Assembly: GCA_905250025.1 (NCBI GenBank)
Contig: CAJNOJ010000244.1
Location: 62,001-126,000, forward strand
DNA from: Adineta ricciae
Taxonomy: Eukaryota; Rotifera; Eurotatoria; Adinetida; Adinetidae
DNA: 64,000 bases
Direction of reading: 5' to 3'
Of the stretch, positions 1-12,062 are shown piece after piece. A program made the position numbers and the translations under genes. Every line of letters starts with the position of its first letter. Positions within the stretch are counted from its first letter, which is position 1. The notes under the pieces were generated by a model. It was not told where the DNA came from, made no database searches, and worked only from the letters and a program-made list of their open reading frames with translations.

Positions 1-487
1 AGATACGTTCAGCCATATGTGCGACTTGTGGCGACCATGAACTAATATTGAATTCATGAACACGAGATAGAACACCAACATATCGAGGTGACCAACCGAA
101 GACGCAATGAGCAGCAGTTAAAACATGTTGAGGAGTTATTAAACTTGCTCCACAATATGATAGAGGAATTCCTTGGCTACTAAAATCGACGAGTAATAAT
201 TGCCATGGCCATGAATTTGGAACAGCTGCTTCACCATTAACAATTCTTGTCGTTATTTGCGGACTAATAGCAGGACAGCCACATTCGCATGGTTCGGCAA
301 GAGATACTGTTGATAATTGATTTCCATTATTATTATTAGTCGGTTTACCAATTGTAAATACAAGTGCTATACTAGCTGTCAATGCTAATGCCAGAATCGT
401 TGCGATAATTAGCACAACAATTGCTACATTCCTTGTCAGATTGCTTTTCACCGGTGGCGGATAGTTTGCTTCAGGTCCAACTTGCAT
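1..487 (-). CDS. Type II transmembrane trypsin-like serine protease (3' truncated by window edge)
   Basis: The minus strand reads from an ATG at 487 to the window edge without an intron or stop. The first ~20 residues are cytosolic and Pro-rich. A single hydrophobic segment (about residues 22-47) follows with no cleavable signal, so the protein is probably a type II membrane protein. After a short Asn-rich stem comes a Cys cluster (CECGCP) and the chymotrypsin-fold start [16 protein letters not shown], where RIVNG is the usual activation cleavage site. LTAAHC carries the catalytic His. The catalytic Asp and Ser lie outside the window. This is family S1A, like TMPRSS proteins and other membrane-anchored trypsins; the substrate is not predictable. 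It is divergently arranged with NOP58. Confidence 0.85.
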   Translation of the reverse strand, partial: MQVGPEANYPPPVKSNLTRNVAIVVLIIATILALALTASIALVFTIGKPTNNNNGNQLSTVSLAEPCECGCPAISPQITTRIVNGEAAVPNSWPWQLLLVDFSSQGIPLSYCGASLITPQHVLTAAHCVFGWSPRYVGVLSRVHEFNISSWSPQVAHMAERI

Positions 488-1069
488 TGTAGTTTGTCAG
501 AATATAAAATGTACTGTTTCTTGTCTTTGTTCTACAAGGAGAACGTATAAATACCAGAATTAGAAATGAATTGCTACTGAATATCGTAAACTTCGAGATA
601 ATCTCATTTTATGATATGTATTATTATGCTACACTCGAAACAACAGCACTTTTCGAGATTCGATAAGTGCATTATCTCGAGAAAATGTAAAATAATTGTT
701 CGCTTTTTGTTATAGTTACAAAGATTAGGAAAGCCACACTATATACGTATGTATGCTCTTAAGATGAGCAATAAAATCCACAAAACGAAAATGCCGTTCT
801 CTCGATTTTTGTTGTTGTTTCCAAATTCTCTAAGTAATCAGATGGGTTGATGTCGACCTTCTCTCCAGTGTGTTTCTCAACATTCGTCATCAGCAACATG
901 CGATAGCGCCATCTATTTTCATCCAGTGGGCGATATAACGCTGCACGAAGATTGGTAAAACGATTGCTCGTATTGCGAAATAAACAACTCAACTTCAAAT
1001 AGAGACGACTTTGTGTGACTGTTCATCTTGAGTTGTCGATCTCTGGTTGATTAATTGACGTTTTGTATT
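488..1069. other. Intergenic region between divergent protease and NOP58 genes
   Basis: This 582-bp interval separates two divergently transcribed genes and probably holds both promoters. A 79-codon open stretch on the minus strand (759-998) has no in-frame ATG and is closed upstream by a TGA, so it was not called. No tRNA or repeat was seen. Confidence 0.5.
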
Positions 1070-3164
1070 ATGCTCGTTTTATTTGAAACAGCAGCCGGCT
1101 ATGCCATATTCAAAGTATATCATCACTGTACATTTTTCGAACAAAGATTTACAATTTCCTTGTTTAGCTACTCGACGAAAAGAAATTGCAAGAAACAAAG
1201 ACTTTGTATCTGGATTTTGAATCGTTAGAGAAAGCTGCTAATGTGTACGATCATTTGTCCAAGTGACGATATTAATTTGAACGTTTTCTTTGTAGTTTGA
1301 AATTGACACACTTCGAGAAATTCGAAGATACAACACAAGCTCTCGCTGCAGCAACAGCTACTGTCGAAGGGAAAATTTCTAAGCCGTTGAAGAAGTTACT
1401 TAAACAAGTTGTTAATCCAGATGCTCAAGAGAAATTGCTTGTTGCTGATTCAGCACTTGCCAAAGCCATCAAAGTATCTACATCTATCTTTCGTATGAAT
1501 CAATTGTTTTCATACGTGTTCGTTAACAATATTTTCAGGAAAAATTCGGTTTCGACTGCATTTCTAATAGTTCAGTTCAAGATCTCATGCGTGTTATTCG
1601 TTCACAAGCGGATAGTCTCTTACAAATCGATGAAAAAGAATTAGCTGCCATGCGTATTGGTCTTGCACATAGGTAGCAAGCATTGGATTGAAAATCATTT
1701 GCTATGGCATATCTATTTTAGTTTATCACGGTATAAACTCAAGTTTACTCCAGATAAAGTGGACACAATGATCGTTCAAGCTATTTGTATGTATTTGTCT
1801 ATGTGTTTATCGAATACAAATAAATTTATTACCGTTTTACAGCATTACTGGATGATCTTGATAAAGAAACAAATAATTACATAATGCGATGTAAAGAATG
1901 GTATGGATGGCATTTTCCTGAACTGGCGAAGCTAGTGCAAGATAACATTGCTTTTTGTAAAACAGTGCAAAAAATCGGTAAGGAACGTCATATTCATCTT
2001 TCTATTTTATGTGTACCAATCGTTTTCAGGCTATCGTACGAATGCAGCCGACGTTGACCTATCAGATATATTACCTGCAGATGTAGAAAGTCAAGTGAAA
2101 GAAGCTGCGGAAATATCGATGGGTACTGAAATCTCCGAAGAAGATATAACCAATATTCGCCATCTTTGTGCTCAAGTATGTTTAGTTGAATCGATTAAAG
2201 AATACATGTCTCATGTTCGAATCTAACATGAAGAACAGAAATTCTATGCGCATAGCCAATATATCTATGATGACGTTAGTTACCGCCCCAGTCTGAACAT
2301 AACACAGGTTGATCGGTCCCATACTGAGATTATTGGCCGGATGGTATTTTTATTAATGCACATGTTCACTATTTGTACTTTCGTAGGTTATTGAAATATC
2401 TGACTATCGTGCACAATTATTCGAATACTTGAAGAATCGAATGATGGCCGTTGCACCTAATCTAACAGTATTAGTCGGTGAATTAGTCGGTGCTCGACTT
2501 ATTGCACATGCAGGTTAGCATTTGTTTTTATGTTCGGAAAATCAGGAGATTTATTGGAAACTTCCAGGATCATTACTCAATCTTGCTAAACATCCATCAT
2601 CCACGGTGCAAATCTTAGGCGCTGAAAAAGCTCTCTTCCGTGCGATGAAAACAAAACATGATACACCGAAATATGGCTTGATCTACCACTCATCCTTAGT
2701 TGGTCAAACATCGGCCAAATTGAAAGGTAAAGTTAGCCGCATGTTAGCTTCGAAAGCTGCACTAGCGATTCGCGTCGATGCACTTGGTGAAGATACACAA
2801 GCAACGCTCGGTATGGAGCAACGTGCTGATCTCGAACGAAAATTCGCCCTGCTCGAACAAAACGCCGTATGTATACACGGTGTTGTAGACATCCGAAGGA
2901 AAAATCTTTACATTTCAGACGAAACGAATCTCTGGTGCGGGGAAAATGCAAGCAAAATTCGAAAAATATCAGAAAAATGCGTAAGTGATGTGATTTATGA
3001 GAAAATCTCATGAGATTTTTGCCTTTTATTTTAGTGAACAAGGCCAGTTCAATCAAGATCAAGCATCAACAATACCACACAAACGTCATTCAGATTTTGG
3101 TGGTCGTGGTGGCGCAAACAAACGTTTCAAGAGTGGCAACGTGAATAAATCCTTTGTGGTTTAA
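1070..3164 (+). CDS. NOP58: NOP58, core protein of box C/D snoRNPs
   Basis: Eleven exons join in frame to 469 aa: 1070-1114, 1168-1256, 1296-1473, 1539-1672, 1722-1786, 1843-1977, 2030-2175, 2387-2513, 2568-2866, 2919-2980, 3035-3164. NOP58 binds C/D snoRNAs with NOP56, 15.5K and fibrillarin in the nucleolus and scaffolds rRNA 2'-O-methylation. The N-terminal NOP5 domain starts [15 protein letters not shown]. The coiled-coil region and Nop domain follow, with [18 protein letters not shown] and the highly conserved [27 protein letters not shown] rather than the equivalent NOP56 sequence supports NOP58. The human protein has about 529 aa and ends in a long Lys/Glu tail; here the tail is short and Gly/Arg-containing. 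An AATAAA lies about 115 bp after the stop. Intron 7 (211 bp) is the longest and carries a snoRNA candidate. Confidence 0.93.
2255..2337 (+). ncRNA. Probable intronic box C/D snoRNA
   Basis: It lies in NOP58 intron 7. Box C ATGATGA is at 2267-2273 and box D CTGA at 2324-2327. The flanks GCCAATA (2255-2261) and TATTGGC (2331-2337) are perfectly complementary and would form the terminal stem. Internal D' CTGA (2293-2296) and a C'-like GTTGATC (about 2308-2314) are also present. The 13 nt ending at D', TACCGCCCCAGTC (2281-2293), are antisense to the conserved large-subunit rRNA segment GACUGGGGCGGU as I remember it. By the D+5 rule this would guide methylation of a G in that run. The second guide, before box D, was not assigned. 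Confidence 0.7.
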
Positions 3165-4383
3165 AATAATATCGAGAAAATCTACGAAATTTCTCGGTCC
3201 TTTACATATTGTTCGTTGTTATCTCTTTTCGTTCTGGCAACAGATGCTCGTAATTGTTACGTGTCTTTTTTTGTAATGAAATAAAGAAAACTCAAAACTG
3301 ACGAAAAATTCTATTTGTAGCAAAGCCTGACTTCTCGTCAACTAACACTCCGGTCTCGAGACGTCGAACATAGTCCCACGACCTTGTTTTCATATGATCT
3401 ATACGCCGAAGTGCAAATTTCAGGCTTTTATTTTTTCTTTTATACGAAGAAACAAAATGACTATAATTTACTTCTAGTGCTCCATGTCAATGGACAAATT
3501 CATACATGACATCCGTCGTGCTCTCAACATAATTATACTGTGCACACGTATTCAGGAAGATGAAACGGAAAAAGAAACTTTTGGGAGTACGTTAATGTAA
3601 GACTAACATGGCTACACGAACGTCATCGAGCATCTAAATATGGAGGAATAAAAAGCGCAAGTTTGAAAGTACCTAGAATGGTACATGATTTAACATTTAC
3701 GAACGAAATAAAAAACAGATTTCTTACTCGTTTTCCAATTCGACTATTTCGTATTCGAATGGATCTGAACTGATCGCGTGCGCAATGGAACGAATATTAC
3801 TTCCTTTATCTCGAAAAATCGCCTATTAGACATTTTGATGAGTACAAGGAACCTCACTTTTTCAAGGCTACATATGTGGAAGAATGAGAAGGGAACAGTG
3901 CTGTTTACTTCCAGCCAATGAGAACGCATTTTTCTCCGAACACCAATAAAACTACAGATTCTTTTTCTCTCCTTCTCGACTTCACCAATTGGATAAAAAT
4001 GTTCCGGTGAAAAGAAATGTGTTTCTCTCTGTCAAATTACTCGTATTCTTCGAAGCTAATTATTGCCGTTGAAATCACAGTGCATACTGCCATTCGCGAA
4101 CTTTCAAAAGTGGATCATTATCATTGAGTTAAATTGAACAAAGAAGACGACAAACACAATTTACTCACCGATTACTGATCGTTTGTCATCAATGCATCGT
4201 CAACCGTAATTACCGAAGACAAATTATACTTACGCTCGCCTAACTTCATTAATTTCTCATTCATTATCATACATTGTCTTCTCTTATCTATATTATTAAC
4301 CCAAGTCAAATTGGTATTCAATAAAAAACTAAACGATATTAAATTATTGTCAAATAAAAGAATTTTACCGGAAGAGACAAAAC
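3165..4383. other. Intergenic region upstream of the Dlx gene
   Basis: About 1.2 kb. It begins with the NOP58 3' UTR (poly(A) signal near 3279) and ends in the probable Dlx promoter and 5' UTR. Open stretches on the minus strand (3744-3929; 4172-4684, which overlaps the Dlx first exon) have no recognisable domains and were not called. Confidence 0.4.
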
Positions 4384-5364
4384 ATGATGCATAATGAGCC
4401 ATCAACACAAACACTTCCACCACCATTACCGTTACCATACGAACAAGACGCCAAATCCAATGGTTTCGCTGACTTTCCCAATCACCACCACCATCATCAT
4501 CATCAACCCATAGATTTAAACGATCCTCAACAACAATATTCGAATTTTGTTCAACACAATCCTTACCATCATCCAACACCTGATGAACAATTCTATTCAA
4601 CAACGCGAAACTCCTTCCCCACATATCCATATCCGTATTCCTTACCCTATCCTTCATTAACACTCGATACAGGTTGATCTTCATTCTTCATTTTCATGTC
4701 GAATATTCTTGTTATATTGATTTTATAGAAGAAAAGTGTCATTACGATGAACGTGATATTCCACCGAAGTTAACCATCAAAGGTAAAAAGATTCGTAAGC
4801 CAAGAACGATCTATTCCAGTATGCAATTGCAAGTGCTTAATAAACGATTTCAACGTACACAATATCTTGCTTTACCTGAACGCGCCGAACTCGCTGCGTC
4901 ACTTGGTTTAACACAAACACAAGTAGAAAAAAGAAACACATTCGATTTTGCCTTCATTTTCTCATCTATACTTTTAGGTGAAAATTTGGTTTCAGAATAA
5001 GCGAAGTAAACAAAAGAAAATCGTAAAACACGTTAGTTATCATTCATCGTCGTCGTCATCACCACCACCACCACCTCCACCTTCCCAGTCCCCCAACCCA
5101 AACCCATCACCAGCACATCGTATATCTCGAATAGTAGACAATAAACATAGCGCTTCTGTGTTTTTAGTAAAGCAAGAACAACATTCAGCCACATCTTCGT
5201 CTGCTTCTTCGTCGTTGTCAATACATTCTAATCCTATGGAAACAAACCCATGCAATCTCGATACAACTCTTTCATCAATATCTTCACCTCCATACGAACA
5301 TCGAGGATATCTAATGGAACCGAATTCATTTTGGTCTTTGCCACCATATGTGACCAGCAATTAG
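4384..5364 (+). CDS. Dlx: Distal-less/Dlx homeodomain transcription factor
   Basis: Three exons (4384-4672, 4729-4922, 4978-5364) give 289 aa. The homeodomain (about residues 118-177) is Dlx-type: [18 protein letters not shown], then [20 protein letters not shown], then [14 protein letters not shown]. The recognition helix is intact. The second intron falls between homeodomain positions 44 and 45, where NK-like ANTP-class genes commonly have one. The N-terminus has a run of seven His and a Pro/Tyr-rich stretch ending in [10 protein letters not shown]. After the homeodomain come Ser runs and eight consecutive Pro. Dlx proteins are nuclear DNA-binding factors used in appendage, sensory and neural patterning; the role in this animal is not known. 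The start is the first of two adjacent ATGs. Confidence 0.92.
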
Positions 5365-7830
5365 AGTATACACATTTTTTGGACGTTAAAGTTGTGAAAA
5401 GTTTTGTTTCTAAGTTCCTATCGATGTTCTTTGTCTGTATATGTATTTATATAAAGAAAAATGATTGCAGCACAATTGAAAACAAAGGTCTTATATTTGA
5501 CAAAAGATATACAATGAAAAGCTTTGTATCATGTTCGTGATGAAGCCAAGAAAGAAAGAAAGAACGATTAGATTCGTATTTAAATATACATTGCTTTCAC
5601 CTGATCTGAAGTGATGTTAATTCTTCTAGAAAACATCTGCTCAATTGAAGATGACGTTGTTTCTTGCTGCAAATTTTCAACGATGATTTCCGGTAGTAAT
5701 AAGCATTGTTGTTCTTTTTCGTTAATACTAATTACAACTCGACATATCTCCTCCTTCCATTAGTCGGCAGGCGATTCTATAATTAACCAGGTTTCAAAGC
5801 AAGAGGAGAAAAACTTGAACATCCGGCTTTTTTTTTCTTCAGTGAAAAAAAAAACAGAAAGACGAGCAATGTTTCTGACACGATTGAACATTTCTTCTTC
5901 TTCTCTTGTATCATTAGTTAGACAAACTAGATTCTTTTCCAGATGAACACATCTATAAGCTGATTAGATTTGTTTTGATCTTCGTTCAAGGAATTACAGT
6001 GAACACGTGTTGTAGAAGCATCCGGAAATATGATAATCAAATGAATATCGATAATCACTTTTGATCCATTCTTACAGAAGATTGAAACTGTTCTATTGAG
6101 ATTTATCCTTTTTTTCTCTCGGTGCATATTGTACGATTGGTGACAGGTGCACATTGAAACTGCCTATGACAGCAAAGACAATAAAGAGCAATTATATCGA
6201 TCGTCATTTCCATTGTTGTTCTCATTCATGCAAAGCGTTCGTTCTATTCTTGTGATAACGTGCGTACGTTGATATTGGTCACTGTTACTGTTGATCAATG
6301 ATTATACCGGCTGAATGAATGCGTGTGGATCTATAGAAGAATGGTGGAATCGTGAGAAAAAGAACGAATGTGTTCAAGTGTAATAAACGTTATTCTTCTT
6401 GTCGATAAAAATAGGTGCGATCAACAGATTTCGTTTCGTTCGAGAAGAAAAAAGAAGAATAGCGATTTGAAAGATTGCGTGCGTGTGGTTAATCCACACT
6501 AGGTGGTCGTATTTGCAATTCTAGTATCATGCTTGTTTTGTTTTATTTCTCAATTTTCCGATTTAAGTCATGTTTAGATGTAATTAGCCTTGTGAATGTC
6601 ATACTGACGTAATCGGGCGCATGGATGTTTATTTCTCTCTCTGTCTCCTTCTCGATATGTATCGAGCACAGGTTCATTGAGGTGTAAAAGGATACATATA
6701 TGTTTGTATTGATCGAAAAAGAAGATAATTATCGATGAGAAGAACATACTAATCGATACAGCTTACGGCATTTTTCTTCCTAACTCATCTGATATAACGA
6801 AAAAAAAAAGAAGTATAATTTGCGTGAGAGTGATGTTGGTAAATGATCGATTGAATTTCGACTGTATCTTGGAAATTATTATATCATCGACAACTGACAA
6901 ATGTGAACACTGTATTACGAAATAGCAAGCAAGAAAGAATCTTAACTTCGATTTGATCGTTACAAATAAATTCAAGTACTACTCCGTCGTATTTGTAGGT
7001 ACATCAAAATTGATTGGATTATCTTCGATCGAAACGAACGTAATGATTATCATGTCAGAAAATGTAGCCCATTTGGCAATAGAATGTTCTTCTTAACGAT
7101 CGTAACCTTACATTAGTGACATAATTAAAAAGCAGTGATTCAGTGAACGTGTGAAAATCTATGCCAATTTCAATGTAGAATTTGAAGACAATATTAATTT
7201 TTTGTTTACAAACGACGCAAAAAGTAATTATTCGAGACTACGTCGAACTACACGAAAACATGCCCGACAATCATGTGCGAAAACATGTTGTTTTCCATGC
7301 AAATAATTAGCCAAATGTGGAATGGTACAAAATCGAATTGAATGTCATTCATTTGATACTAATCATTCCCCATTATTTGAAGAACAATTCCGTCAAGAGA
7401 AAACAATAATCAATAGAAGAAACCTGGATTGAACTTAACTTTCATGCAATGATTAATCATCAATATCTTCGTAGTCATAGTCGTGATATAACTTATTTTC
7501 GTTCTATTTTCGAAAACAGAAAGTAAAAAAAAGCTAATGACGAGATAAATACTCATCAATCATGCATCTCATCATTGCGACATACGTGTAAAAAATATTT
7601 GTTCGTTCTTCGAACACACCGACGTATGCACAATAATCATACCATGTGCGTGTATAATAGAAAGGTGCAGTCCGTTTACTAGCTGACGCTGAAGGCTGCA
7701 CAAATGTTCTGCATGATCGATTTTTTTTCTCATCCCCTACGCGTTTTTTCTCTTATGCATGCACATTAAGTCGTCGGCGACAAACTATTCTTTTTCGAAA
7801 CATTAAACTGTTTTGTAATACACTAAAACA
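5365..7830. other. 2.5-kb gap after Dlx without a supported gene
   Basis: It contains the Dlx 3' UTR and only short open frames (e.g. 5927-6154 and 6763-6975, minus) lacking domains. No tRNA, transposon end or tandem array was seen. A regulatory role is plausible because of the neighbouring homeobox gene, but nothing in the sequence proves it. Confidence 0.35.
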
Positions 7831-10654
7831 ATGACAAGTAATGGTACTAGTAATGTAGCCAATGTCAATAATGTTGCTCACGAATTCGATCGTGATGTTT
7901 ATAATGGTCACCATCGTGTAGGCACAAGTGCAACTGAAATTGAACTTCTCAATGAACTTCCGCCGCTGTTTGCAGCAGGAACAACAGTGACTTCCGAAAA
8001 TGGTATTTTCCGTTTAGCTGAACGTTGATTTCGTCGACAAAAAAATTCATGTCTCTATATTTTTTGAATAGATAAACAAAAGCAGTCAAATAACTATAAC
8101 TTATTGTCAATGAATCGAGGACCACCGATGGCCAACGTAACTTATCAGGATGATCGTGATCAACAATTGAATCATGCTGTTGATAAACTCCTCAATAGAT
8201 ATGCACCAGAGTAAACAGCTTGTTTTTCTGTTAATGCATATTCGAAAATACAGTCTATATATTACTAATTTAGTGCTGCTCCACACAAAGTGCTTCACAC
8301 GACAGCGAATCGTCGGCCACCTACTCAAGCGAATGTTCCGACAGAGCATAATGAGCCATTCGTATCGACATTCCAAACCAACATTCCGCCTACCACTTCA
8401 CATGGTTATTCAAGTGTCATCCGACCAAACAACACTCAATTTGCACAATCTCAACCACAAGCTAATCCAAGCACCAACAATCGAAATACACAAGCACCAG
8501 GACAATCTCGTCCTACAAATCATTACGATAACATTCAACACAACGTTCAACAATCAAAAACAGCTATGCCTATTAAAACGAAAGATGGATTTATTACTCA
8601 AGTAGTACCCGGTAAATTATACACTCTAGAAGATGATCCACTTCATCTTCTCTACGACAGACAAGAACCTGCTTCTTCGACGCATCAACCTTCGTTTCAA
8701 TCTACTTTTCAACCATCGATGAATGCTCAAAATATTCAAGATCCCCTTTCGTCACACATTTATCCGAACGGATCACAACGATATCCACATCAATCCGCTG
8801 CTACGACGACAACAAATACGGTACCTAATGATCGTTTGCAACCATTCGATTTGGGAAATTTAATTAAACGTGTTCAAGAAGAATACCTTCGTGAGATTCA
8901 GCCGTTTGTATCCAGTGTGAAATTTGTGGAAAAAGATAGAGAATTCGGTCAGAATTTGAATGACGTTGGCTTTTCAACCCCAGTCACCGTTCGAAAAGGC
9001 TTTACCAGACAAGCAGATGATATTCTTCGAAACAGTTTTGGTGGAAGAAGACATCACCGAAAGCCAGGCAATCAATACGATTCAAAGGAATACTCTGACG
9101 ATGATGTCGATGAGCTTCGATCATCTGGTCCATATATTCCATTGCAGAAATTTGATTCCAAACAATCGTTCACTTCTGTAACATCAACATCATCCTATGA
9201 CGATGATTATGATGAGCGCGGACTGCCGATAGTTCAACCGAAGAAGAAGGTTACAGTACATGATCAAGGAACATCGCCACCTCGTAAGCAATTACCCATT
9301 TAGTTGAAATAGTATAAGCACTTGTATAAATATTCTAGCGAGACCTACTCAAGCAAGTATGCGAGCCACAGAATCACGTAAGAAATAATCTTTTCAATCC
9401 TTATAAATACCGTTGAGTCGATTTACAGACGAAAAGGAAATTTATTTTTGTTCTATTTAGAACCTTATAATGGATCTGCAGGTATCCCTTCGACTTCTGT
9501 TCCAACCAATCAGTTTAATGGAAATAGTGGAGCAGGAACAACAACAGATCGTTCCGGAGGTGTCAAACTTGCGCAACGTATTTCATCAGGTCAATACACA
9601 AGAAGCTCGTCAGGATCGGATTCGGAAGATGATTACACAGCTACGTACTATGACCCCGAACCACCGAGAAAGAGTCAAGGAATAAATGCAGTCGTGGCAA
9701 CTGAACCTCTTGCCCCACCAACAGCAAGTTCGCGTGAACGAGGCGCTACAAACAATCAAGTACCACAACGTAGTGAAGATATACGACCCACACCGCCAAC
9801 TATTCGCCCTGGAGCAAATTCTCAAAATGCTGGACGACATAGTGAAAGTGAAGGAAGTGGTAGCGAAATATCTGGATCCGATCAAGTCAGTGATAGTGAT
9901 GATGACAAGAAACCATCTGTACCTACAAATCAAGCAACGCCTACCACAACAAGCCGATCGAATGTTCCACAAAATGCATCTACTACACCGGGTGGACGAT
10001 CTGCAGCAGCTCCTCAATCCAATAGTCGAGATACAGTAGCAGCAAATCAACCGGTTACATCACGAAATCCTGCTGAAAGCAATGCTCGAGGTGCTCCTCC
10101 TGCCACTACCACAACCACAGCTCGAACCACAGTGGAAAATAATTCTCGAGGAGCTCCTCCTGCCACTGCCACAACCACAGCTCGAACCACAGTGGAAAAT
10201 AATTCTCGAGGAGCTCCTCCTGCAACCACCAATCCAACTACAACCGCTCGAACAACAGTTGAAAATAATGCCAGAGCAGCAGGCGCAGCCGGAAGTACCA
10301 ATCGTAAGTTTCCTCTTGTCGTTTGTTTCGCTTCTGCAATAATAAACATATCTATTTCTTGTTCAGTTCATTTTGTACCTCCAGACCAACGAAGCGCAGC
10401 TGCAAGTGGTGGCGATCGAGGTGCGCAGGCAGCACCCATTCAACCAAATGCGCCAAGCACAACTGCTGCTGCTCAGACCGGTGAGTTTTATTATTAGAAA
10501 AGATGTTTACTATGCAATATGATTTTATGGTCGACATTTCATAGGTTCAACTCGCTTATTTCATGGTGATAATGATCAAAAAGGCAAACGTTCATTGTTG
10601 GATAGTACATCCGTTGTTGGTAACAAAATCAAATCACTATTCCGTAAAAAATAA
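7831..10654 (+). CDS. Large intrinsically disordered protein of unknown function
   Basis: Seven exons (7831-8002, 8072-8210, 8274-9283, 9339-9377, 9461-10303, 10367-10480, 10545-10654) join in frame to 808 aa. I do not recognise a family. There is no signal peptide or membrane segment. Most of the chain is Asn/Gln/Ser/Thr/Pro-rich and probably disordered. Islands that look constrained are VVPGKLYTLEDDPLHLLYD, a charged stretch around LIKRVQEEYLREIQPFVSSV, and the C-terminal VVGNKIKSLFRKK, a possible amphipathic basic helix. Acidic-Ser clusters such as SDDDVDEL and SESEGSGSEISGSD suggest kinase CK2 sites. Three tandem copies of a 20-residue unit lie at 10081-10266. The intron at 10304-10366 is 63 nt with no in-frame stop, so retention would add 21 residues. 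Confidence 0.75.
10081..10266 (+). repeat. Coding tandem repeat, three copies of ~60 bp
   Basis: Copies at 10081-10140, 10141-10200 and 10201-10266 encode NNSRGAPPATATTTARTTVE-like units. Copies 1 and 2 differ at only a few bases; copy 3 is more diverged and has two extra codons. This points to recent in-frame duplication inside the disordered protein. Confidence 0.9.
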
Positions 10655-12062
10655 GCCGTCTCATATCAAGCTTCAACTGGAAATTGAACTGTTATTTATT
10701 TTCTGCTTTTGTATAACTTTATTTTTCTTTTATGAAATCTTCACACGATTTGAAAATACATACGAGTAAATCAAATAGGGTCAATCCGACACGGCTCAAA
10801 GACTATGTTTGTATCGTACAAAATAGATATTGAAGCTTGAGTGACAAGTGTTAACATTGGGTACAAACTCATCTACAGCCATAACAGTGACTAACGAGTG
10901 AAAAGTCCCTTTATCTCGAATTCAATCGATAATTACTGACTGCCAAGTATGATGTATCGGTACGCTCTACTCTCATCGACGATTTCGAAAGATAAAATCT
11001 GTAAAATCAAATTTACATTTATTGTCGGTTTCATTCGATCATCGCTCAATCTGATCTTTGACGTCCAAATATATTGCAGCTCATTTGATTTCGGGCTCAT
11101 ATCTCTTTCCTCATTGTACCTCTTGAGAATAGCATCGGCAAAATAGTATCATTACCTTAAAGTACACTGTTAGTGAAAAAAACATTCTCGCGTTTCGATT
11201 AAATCTCTACGGGCAGAGTTAAGCAATAATCATTCGCTGTTTTCCTTCTGACTTTAGCCATCAATAGAAACCATATGGTAGAAAATGATAGAATCTGCTC
11301 CGATAGAACATAGTCCAGAAGCCAAATACATTAATCATTATAGACAACCGCGAGAGACAGCCATGTCGGATGCGAACAGAACAAATGTATCGTTATCATA
11401 CTTGTTGCTGTAGAAAACGGCATTTTGCATGCCGTAGAACACATACAGATCTTTATGACATTTTGTCGTTTATTCATTTTTAAACACGTTTTATTCCTAC
11501 CATAACCAAATACATATTTATAAATCATTCCGTCCTTACTTTTTATCTATGCAAAATATCTCGCCATTGGTTTCGATGTTATTAATAATCTATATTCCAC
11601 ACTTTATTACTAAATGAGTAGAAAGAAAAGAACAAAGTATTCAGAGCACTCGTAAAACAAAAAAAAAGGCAAGAAGGATAAAAGAAGCATGATGATGCCG
11701 AGGTTAAAAACTGAAACAAACACGTCCCTTCGATAAAAATTTCCCATGATAATTATTCAATATACTATCACATATTCAAACTAGCATGAACGAAAAAAAA
11801 GAAGAAGAAGAAGACACTGTTCGTAGAATTTAGAAATCAAATGCACACTGTTATCAATAACTACAGGATTAAAAAGAACTTCTTTAGCCGAAAAAACACA
11901 CACCTTAAAACCGAATAGAAGCGTGTCATTCTCTGAAGATGATAACCTAGGCTTTGACTACATGTTTCTTGTTGTCGTTATCTGATGATTTATTTGTTGT
12001 GCGAACAAGACTAAATGAATCGAATACAAATGGAAGAAATTTGTGACATCATCATTGTTATC
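10655..12062. other. Intergenic region between convergent genes
   Basis: About 1.4 kb between the disordered-protein gene (+) and the basigin-like gene (-), so it mainly holds two 3' ends. Short open frames (10949-11146, 11331-11528) show no domain. Only A-rich simple sequence, such as around 11798-11815, stands out. Confidence 0.4.

Noticed and set aside
759-998. 79-codon minus-strand frame in the protease/NOP58 gap
   Set aside because: It has no in-frame ATG and a TGA just upstream; a nearby ATG is in another frame, and no splice restores it convincingly. Some residues look protein-like, so a decayed exon is not excluded.
2200-2230. B-box-like TGTTCGAATCT in NOP58 intron 7, possible tRNA
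   Set aside because: No A box, acceptor stem or anticodon arm can be folded around it.
4172-4684. 170-codon minus-strand frame over the Dlx first exon
   Set aside because: It is antisense to the His/Pro-rich Dlx exon, whose splice phases and homeodomain are unambiguous.
9610-10349. Several antisense frames over the disordered-protein gene
   Set aside because: They are shadows of the repetitive sense exons; the repeated antisense text (TVVRAVVV) reflects the coding tandem repeat.
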